NCBI GenBank assembly: GCA_018818835.1 | Contig: JAHIRD010000027.1 | Span: forward strand, 124,001 to 188,000 | From: Pseudomonadota bacterium | GTDB lineage: Bacteria; Desulfobacterota; Desulfobacteria; Desulfobacterales; Desulfolunaceae | Direction: 5' to 3' | Length of the DNA stretch: 64,000 nucleotides | Shown: piece by piece, positions 56,099 to 64,000 of the stretch | Layout: each line of letters starts with the position of its first letter | Position numbering within the stretch: the first letter of the stretch is position 1 | Made by a program: the position numbers and the translations under genes | Notes under the pieces: model-generated | Told to the model about the DNA's origin: nothing | Databases searched by the model: none | Seen by the model: the letters and a program-made list of their open reading frames with translations, nothing else

Positions 56099-58630
56099 TC
56101 AGCTTAAATGCTTAATTTTTAAAATATCTGCCTGATTCATTTTCTCATCAGGAATGTGAAAAATATGTTTAACCACATCTTCCGGTCGAATGTTTATGCC
56201 ATGGATGCAGTGTATTTCAAAGCTGATTTTTCCGGTGTCTTCAATTTTAAGGGAATGAACGAACTCTTTTAAATTAATTATTTTCACAATTCCCTTTTTG
56301 TTAATTTTTTCAAACGTCACATGATCTTGTTTTTTAAATTCATCAATACAGGACTGGGAAAATTCAAAATTCTTAATAAAAACGGAAAAAAGCTTGTTTG
56401 GTTTTTCAAGTGCGTCAAATTTATTTTTTACAGTGCTTGAATCTATAATTTTCAAACCCATGGGAATTTGATCATTTAATTCGGACACGAGTCTATTAGT
56501 ATCAAAATCATCATGAACTTCAATGATAAAAAATTCATCAAGACTTTCATAACCCACAGGTATGGGATTACTGAAGACAATTTTTATTATTTTATGGTAG
56601 CCGCTTGTGTATTTAACCGGTATTCCAGCTCGTCTTATGGCCTTACAAAATGTATTTACCATTTCAAGATGACCGTAAAACCTGGCATCTCCGATTTTTT
56701 CAAATCTGCATTTTATTTTTTTAAAAAATTTAACACTTTTTTCTGTATCTATCTTTTCCGGCGACTCATAATTTATTTTTTTTTCTATACGAGGATAAAT
56801 ATCTTTAAAATTACAGATACCACAACCTGAACACTCCCCATTTCTGCAATCTTCGGTTAATTCACCTATAAGGGACCGTTCATATTCACGAATCATAAAC
56901 TCTTTTTTTATTCCCGAATCAATATGATCCCAGGGTAATGGTTCATCACATAAACGCAATCGGGTTGAAAATTCATCCGGGTTTATATTTTCTTCTGAAA
57001 TGGCTTCTTTCCAAAGATCATATTTGAAATATTCACTCCATCCATCAAGACGACACCCTTTGTTGTAGGCTCTTATTATAACAGGTGTTATCCTTCGGTC
57101 TCCCCGTGACATAAGGCCTTCTAAAAAACTGATCTGAGTTTTTCCCCATTTAAAAATAACGTTTCTCATGTTCAAATTATCTTTAAGCCACATTATTCTT
57201 TCCCAAGCTTCCTGTTCATTCAGTTGTTTTTCCCACTGAAAAGGACTATGAGATTTGGGTATAAACGTAGACACACTGACATTGATCTGTCGTTTTTTTC
57301 CTTTGGAACAACTGATTTTAGAAAGCTTTCTGACCAGTTCAACCATCTGGTCAAGGTCATCTTGATTTTCTGTGGGAAGCCCGATCATAAAATAAAGTTT
57401 AATCACAGACCAGCCCAGATCAAATGCACTTTGAACCGTTGTGATGATATCTTCTTCATTAATACCTTTGTTAATAACATCCCTTAAACGCTGTGAACCG
57501 GCTTCAGGAGCGATTGTAAATCCTGTTTTTCTAACCCTTTTTATGGTTTCCATCATTTCTTCATTCAATTTACCGGCCCGGATGGATGGCAAAGAAAATG
57601 ACAAATGTCCGCTGGTGTATTTTTGCTGGTCGGATGCATCCATCAATTTTAGCATCAAGGTGTTAAGATTGACATAATCACCGGTGCTCAAGGATAAAAG
57701 AGAAAGATCTTCATGACCTGAATTGCGTACGGCTGTTCCGGTCAGTTCAAGAAGGGTGTCTGTTTTTCTTTCTCTAACAGGTCTGTATATCATACCTGCC
57801 TGACAGAATCTGCATCCTCGACTACACCCCCTTGAAATCTCAAGGCGTAGTCTTTCATGTATAGGTCTTCCACAAGGAATAACCGGAGAATCAGGAAAAT
57901 CAGCCGTTTCAAGGTCAGGGAGTATGGCTCTTTTTACGCTCTGATAGTGATCATACAAAGGACGCAGATCCTGGATAAAAACCCCATTAATATTTTTATA
58001 ATCAGGTTTAAAAAATGAAGGGATGTAAACGCCTTGAATCCTGGACCATGAAAGGAGAAGTTCATGTTTTGGAGCCCCTGTTTTCTTCCAATCCATATAT
58101 GACTGGGAAACGCTTAAAATAACCTCTTCCCCATCGCCTATTATCATGGCATCGAATAGATCGGCAACAGGTTCAGGATTAAATGTACAAGGACCCCCGG
58201 CTATAATAACAGGATACCGATCATCCCTCTGTGAGGACAAAAAAGGAATACCGGCCAAATCCAATATTGTCAAAATATTGGTATAATTAAGTTCATAAAG
58301 AAGGCTGAAACCAATAATATCAAAATCATTCAGAGGTGTTTTTGTTTCACGTGAAAATATGGGAATCTGGTTTTCACGCAACTCTTTTTCCATATCAGGG
58401 GCCGGTGTATAAACACGTTCCGCTAATATATGGGGATTCTTATTTAATATGTGATACAGAATCTGTATACCAAAATGTGATGTCCCGATTTCATACAAAT
58501 CAGGAAAAGCGAGAACCATTTTAAGGTCATACGTCTGATTCTTTTTTATAATTGCATTAAATTCAGCACCTGCATAACGGCTTGGCTGATCGACAGATTT
58601 GATGACTTCTTGTATACTTTTAAAACCCAT
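56099..58630 (-). CDS. Fused radical SAM and DUF2344 protein
   Basis: 843 residues. N-terminal part is a B12-binding-like and radical SAM protein (TIGR03960 style): IIAGGPCTFNPEP, then CSRGCRFCQAGMIYRP with the CxxxCxxC cluster, SFSLPSIRAG. A CRNGECSGCGIC stretch gives extra cysteines. The last 220 residues match the separate DUF2344 (TIGR03936) family, with RFYGHLEMVNTFCKAIRRAGIPVKYTSGYH. Both parts are commonly encoded next to RNase G; the substrate is unknown. A parS-like site (58343) is inside this gene. Confidence 0.9.
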   Translation of the reverse strand: MGFKSIQEVIKSVDQPSRYAGAEFNAIIKKNQTYDLKMVLAFPDLYEIGTSHFGIQILYHILNKNPHILAERVYTPAPDMEKELRENQIPIFSRETKTPLNDFDIIGFSLLYELNYTNILTILDLAGIPFLSSQRDDRYPVIIAGGPCTFNPEPVADLFDAMIIGDGEEVILSVSQSYMDWKKTGAPKHELLLSWSRIQGVYIPSFFKPDYKNINGVFIQDLRPLYDHYQSVKRAILPDLETADFPDSPVIPCGRPIHERLRLEISRGCSRGCRFCQAGMIYRPVRERKTDTLLELTGTAVRNSGHEDLSLLSLSTGDYVNLNTLMLKLMDASDQQKYTSGHLSFSLPSIRAGKLNEEMMETIKRVRKTGFTIAPEAGSQRLRDVINKGINEEDIITTVQSAFDLGWSVIKLYFMIGLPTENQDDLDQMVELVRKLSKISCSKGKKRQINVSVSTFIPKSHSPFQWEKQLNEQEAWERIMWLKDNLNMRNVIFKWGKTQISFLEGLMSRGDRRITPVIIRAYNKGCRLDGWSEYFKYDLWKEAISEENINPDEFSTRLRLCDEPLPWDHIDSGIKKEFMIREYERSLIGELTEDCRNGECSGCGICNFKDIYPRIEKKINYESPEKIDTEKSVKFFKKIKCRFEKIGDARFYGHLEMVNTFCKAIRRAGIPVKYTSGYHKIIKIVFSNPIPVGYESLDEFFIIEVHDDFDTNRLVSELNDQIPMGLKIIDSSTVKNKFDALEKPNKLFSVFIKNFEFSQSCIDEFKKQDHVTFEKINKKGIVKIINLKEFVHSLKIEDTGKISFEIHCIHGINIRPEDVVKHIFHIPDEKMNQADILKIKHLS
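58343..58358. promoter_or_regulatory. parS-like ParB site inside a coding region
   Basis: TGTTTCACGTGAAAAT matches the parS consensus at 14 of 16 positions. It lies in the 5' third of the fused radical SAM gene. Confidence 0.55.
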
Positions 58631-58847
58631 GATATATTTATACTTTATATAGTTTCAGACGCATAAAAAAAATTAAAATAACCATTCATTATATTAATTT
58701 ATTTAAAAATTGCAAATTTTATTATTTTAATTTCCTGTTGACGTCATTGAAAATATAAAAAATTTCTTTTTATATGGAGTTTATTCTACTAATACAAATA
58801 GACCTCTTTATCACAATCAACCAACACTCTAATATGGACCATATCAC

Positions 58848-60230
58848 ATGAAACGTATTAAAATTGCGGATATATGGAAAGATCAAAGAATTTCAGGTCC
58901 CGTTCTTGTTAAAGGGTGGATCAGGACCTTGAGAAATTCAAAACATTTTTCATTTATTGAACTTAATGATGGTTCATGCCTGACAAATATTCAAATTATA
59001 GCGGATAACACGCTCTTAAATTACACGGATGTTGAATCACTGACCACTGGATCAGCGCTTGCTGTATCCGGGACACTACGTAATTCTCCAGGACAAGGCC
59101 AGTCCGTTGAAATTCATGCCGATACCATCACAATTATCAATAAAACCCCTGACTCCTATCCTCTCCAAAAGAAAAGGCATAGCGATGAATTTCTTCGATC
59201 TATTGCCCATCTGAGACCGCGATCAAATAAATATGGAGCCATGTTCCGAATCAGATCCCATGTGTCCATGTTTATACACAATTATTTTCAAAATAAAGGT
59301 TTCTTTTACATTCATACTCCCGTCATCACAGGATCTGATTGTGAAGGTGCCGGAGAAATGTTCAGGGTGTCCAATATAAAACCAGGCCAAATGATTACGC
59401 AAAATGGAAAGCCTGATTTTTCATCTGATTTTTTTGGAAAAGAAACCAATCTAACTGTATCAGGACAACTTTCTGCTGAAATGTTTGCCTTGTCACTGGG
59501 AGATGTTTACACCTTCGGTCCGACATTCAGGGCTGAAAATTCAAACACAAGCCGTCATGCTGCCGAATTCTGGATGGTCGAACCGGAAATGGCCTTCTGT
59601 GATCTGACAGATACAATGACAATTGCTGAAGAATTTATAAAATATGTGGTGAAATCTTATCTTGAAACGTGTCAGGAGGATTTTTCTCTATTTTCGCGCT
59701 TTGTGGATACTGAACTTCCACATGTTATGAATACCATTCTATCTTCTGATTTTGAACGTATCTCTTATCTTGAGGCTGTAAATATTCTTATAAATTCAGG
59801 TAAATCATTTGAATTCAAAGTTGAATTCAATTCCGATCTTCAATCGGAACATGAACGTTTCTTATCCGAGGAATATTTTAAAAAACCTGTTTTTATTTAT
59901 AATTATCCTAAAAATATAAAACCCTTTTATATGAGAATGAATGATGATGATCAAACCGTTGCTGCCATGGATCTTCTGGTTCCCAATATTGGAGAATTAA
60001 TTGGAGGCAGCCAGAGGGAAGAGCGGCTGGATTATCTAATTAAACGTATGAAAGACATGGGTTTAAAACAAGAGGATTACTGGTGGTATATAGATTCCCG
60101 AAAATATGGTTCTGTTCCCCACAGCGGATTTGGACTTGGTTTTGAACGGTTGTTGATGCTTTTAACCGGTGTGACAAATATCCGAGATGTCATCCCGTTC
60201 CCTAGAACACCTGGACATATTGAATTTTGA
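58848..60230 (+). CDS. asnS: Asparaginyl-tRNA synthetase
   Basis: 460 residues. OB-fold anticodon domain (KGWIRTLRNSKHFSFIELNDG), then the class II core with motif 2 FRAENSNTSRHAAEFWMVEPEM and motif 3 GFGLGFERLLML, ending PRTPGHIEF, the typical AsnRS tail. It charges tRNA-Asn. The 217 bases upstream are about 80% AT. It stands between minus-strand genes. A repeat begins at its stop codon. Confidence 0.96.
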   Translation: MKRIKIADIWKDQRISGPVLVKGWIRTLRNSKHFSFIELNDGSCLTNIQIIADNTLLNYTDVESLTTGSALAVSGTLRNSPGQGQSVEIHADTITIINKTPDSYPLQKKRHSDEFLRSIAHLRPRSNKYGAMFRIRSHVSMFIHNYFQNKGFFYIHTPVITGSDCEGAGEMFRVSNIKPGQMITQNGKPDFSSDFFGKETNLTVSGQLSAEMFALSLGDVYTFGPTFRAENSNTSRHAAEFWMVEPEMAFCDLTDTMTIAEEFIKYVVKSYLETCQEDFSLFSRFVDTELPHVMNTILSSDFERISYLEAVNILINSGKSFEFKVEFNSDLQSEHERFLSEEYFKKPVFIYNYPKNIKPFYMRMNDDDQTVAAMDLLVPNIGELIGGSQREERLDYLIKRMKDMGLKQEDYWWYIDSRKYGSVPHSGFGLGFERLLMLLTGVTNIRDVIPFPRTPGHIEF

Positions 60231-60264
60231 TGGCGTCGTAAAAAGGTCCATATACGGCGTTATG
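60229..60264. repeat. Half copy of the MITE-like element
   Basis: GATGGCGTCGTAAAAAGGTCC, then ATATACGGCGTTATG match the first 36 bases of the element at 21708 with few differences. Only the left end is present; it starts in the asnS stop codon and reaches the end of the gene on the other strand. Confidence 0.6.
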
Positions 60265-60269
60265 GTGTT

Positions 60270-61082
60270 TTACATCTCAAGGATACGTCCAATTTCCTGG
60301 GTCAGTTGTTCCATTTTAAATGGTTTCTGAATAAATGAACTTCTGCCCTCCCTGATAATGGCGTCAACATCCAGATTTTTCCTGTATCCGCTGGAAAAAA
60401 GTACTTTTATTTCCGGATTGATTTTTTTTAATTCATGATAGGTTTCTATACCGTTCATACCAGGCATAATTAAATCCAGAATAACCATATCAATTTTTTT
60501 ATAATCTTTTATATATATATCCAAAGCTCGTTGACCGCTTTTTGCCACAATCACTTCAATTCCGGTTCTCTCCAACATCTGTTTACCAACATCAATAATC
60601 ATACTATCATCGTCAACCATAAGAACAGTATTTGAACCCGAATACACTTTTTCATAGACTTTCAATGCCTGGATTCCAGGAGGGCCATACGTATTTTTTA
60701 TCAACTGACTGTTGATTGTTTTTTTTATTTCACTTTTCAGTCTGTTTATATTTGTAAGGGGTATCTCTTTGTATTTTAGATTGGGTTCATAGACCCCTTC
60801 ATTTAAAAAATCAAAGAGTTTTTCGGTGATTTTCACACCACCTTCCACATTTTTTTCAATATCTTTCAGTTTAGTGAAAAGTTTATCCGTTTGATTCATA
60901 TCTAAAAAAATAAGGGATAAATTACCTTGTATACCCATTAATAAATTATTGAATTCATGACCAATACTTCCAATAATTCTATTTCTTTCCATGCGCTTTT
61001 CATAGGATTCATTATACCCCTGGCTCTCTTTTAATTGCCTTATTAGTTCTTCAAGTTCTTCGTATGTGGGTTTGTTATCCAT
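60270..61082 (-). CDS. HisKA-receiver protein without ATPase domain
   Basis: 270 residues from ATG 61082 (a GTG at 61094 is possible). A short coiled coil, then a HisKA box IIGSIGHEFNNLLMGIQGN with the phosphoacceptor His typical of hybrid kinases, a linker, then a receiver with VDDDSMI and MVILDLIMPGMNG. The GHKL ATPase domain that should sit between them is absent. It would need phosphorylation from another kinase or works as a His/Asp shuttle. It lies between asnS and gyrB and may not belong to either operon. Confidence 0.85.
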   Translation of the reverse strand: MDNKPTYEELEELIRQLKESQGYNESYEKRMERNRIIGSIGHEFNNLLMGIQGNLSLIFLDMNQTDKLFTKLKDIEKNVEGGVKITEKLFDFLNEGVYEPNLKYKEIPLTNINRLKSEIKKTINSQLIKNTYGPPGIQALKVYEKVYSGSNTVLMVDDDSMIIDVGKQMLERTGIEVIVAKSGQRALDIYIKDYKKIDMVILDLIMPGMNGIETYHELKKINPEIKVLFSSGYRKNLDVDAIIREGRSSFIQKPFKMEQLTQEIGRILEM

Positions 61083-61171
61083 GAAAATATCCACGCCATT
61101 ATTTTTCTTTTATATTTTAAATATCGGTTTTATTACATATCCTATTAAGAATTTTTTATTATTCAGTCAAA

Positions 61172-61207
61172 AAAAAACGGGTTTTTAATAAAACCCGTTT
61201 TTAAATT
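61172..61207 (-). terminator. gyrB terminator
   Basis: AAAACGGGTTTT and AAAACCCGTTTT form a stem; read on the minus strand it ends in a run of nine T. It can also work on the plus strand. Confidence 0.8.
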
Positions 61208-61231
61208 TAATAAATATATGTTTTTTTTCTA

Positions 61232-64000
<2,769 letters not shown>

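Noticed and set aside
58631-58847. Replication origin in the AT-rich gap before asnS
   Set aside because: No cluster of DnaA boxes seen; minus-strand bias of genes to the right puts the origin beyond 64000.

Overview
The window reads as chromosomal DNA of an anaerobic Deltaproteobacterium / Desulfobacterota, most like the Desulfobacteraceae. This is inferred from gene order and protein style: an origin-proximal block (dnaN, gyrB, rng, rpmH, rnpA, yidD, yidC, jag, mnmE), many PAS/receiver proteins, and a selenocysteine-type peroxiredoxin. No ribosomal RNA, tRNA, CRISPR array or intact transposase gene was seen.

Layout. 1-1195: 5' part of a lipoprotein-like gene on the minus strand. 1674-7624: a two-component system (sensor kinase, NtrC-type regulator with TTG start), then a gene set behind a sigma-54-type promoter (receiver-PATAN-roadblock-like protein with an internal start, PHP phosphoesterase, small HATPase). 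7635-9180: a rearranged patch with an antisense remnant, a radical SAM pseudogene with an internal deletion, and two tiny membrane proteins. 9102-14756: a giant kinase-AAA-GAF-PAS-SpoIIE phosphatase whose kinase domain has lost the DFG aspartate. 15319-16929: an acyl-CoA synthetase. 17213-19826: gene decay (one double-frameshifted gene, one gene split by an in-frame TAA) and repeat-rich DNA with a long inverted repeat.

19827-20912 is the most striking gene: a lipoprotein peroxiredoxin with an in-frame TGA exactly at the peroxidatic cysteine of a BCP/PrxQ motif, followed by a SECIS-like hairpin and by a second, inactive-looking peroxiredoxin domain. 21861-34256 is a complete chemotaxis operon (soluble MCP-like coiled coil, STAS, CheY, CheA, MCP, CheW, CheR, CheB, CheD, MCP). 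34767-42717 holds housekeeping genes (RRM protein, AI-2E-type permease, DinB, PrmA, radical SAM, DEAD-box helicase, HAD hydrolase). 42847-47641 is a BMP-family nucleoside-type ABC importer.

47826-64000 is AT-richer and looks close to oriC: PrmA-like enzyme, YkgJ protein, mnmE, jag, yidC, yidD, rnpA, rpmH, rng, a fused radical SAM/DUF2344 protein, asnS, a HisKA-receiver protein without an ATPase domain, gyrB and the 3' end of dnaN. Three ParB parS-like sites (45558, 49667, 58343) support this. Most genes here are on the minus strand, so the origin is probably to the right of the window. Repeats shared between distant spots (about 21.7 and 60.2 kb; 19.0 and 21.1 kb) suggest small non-autonomous elements.
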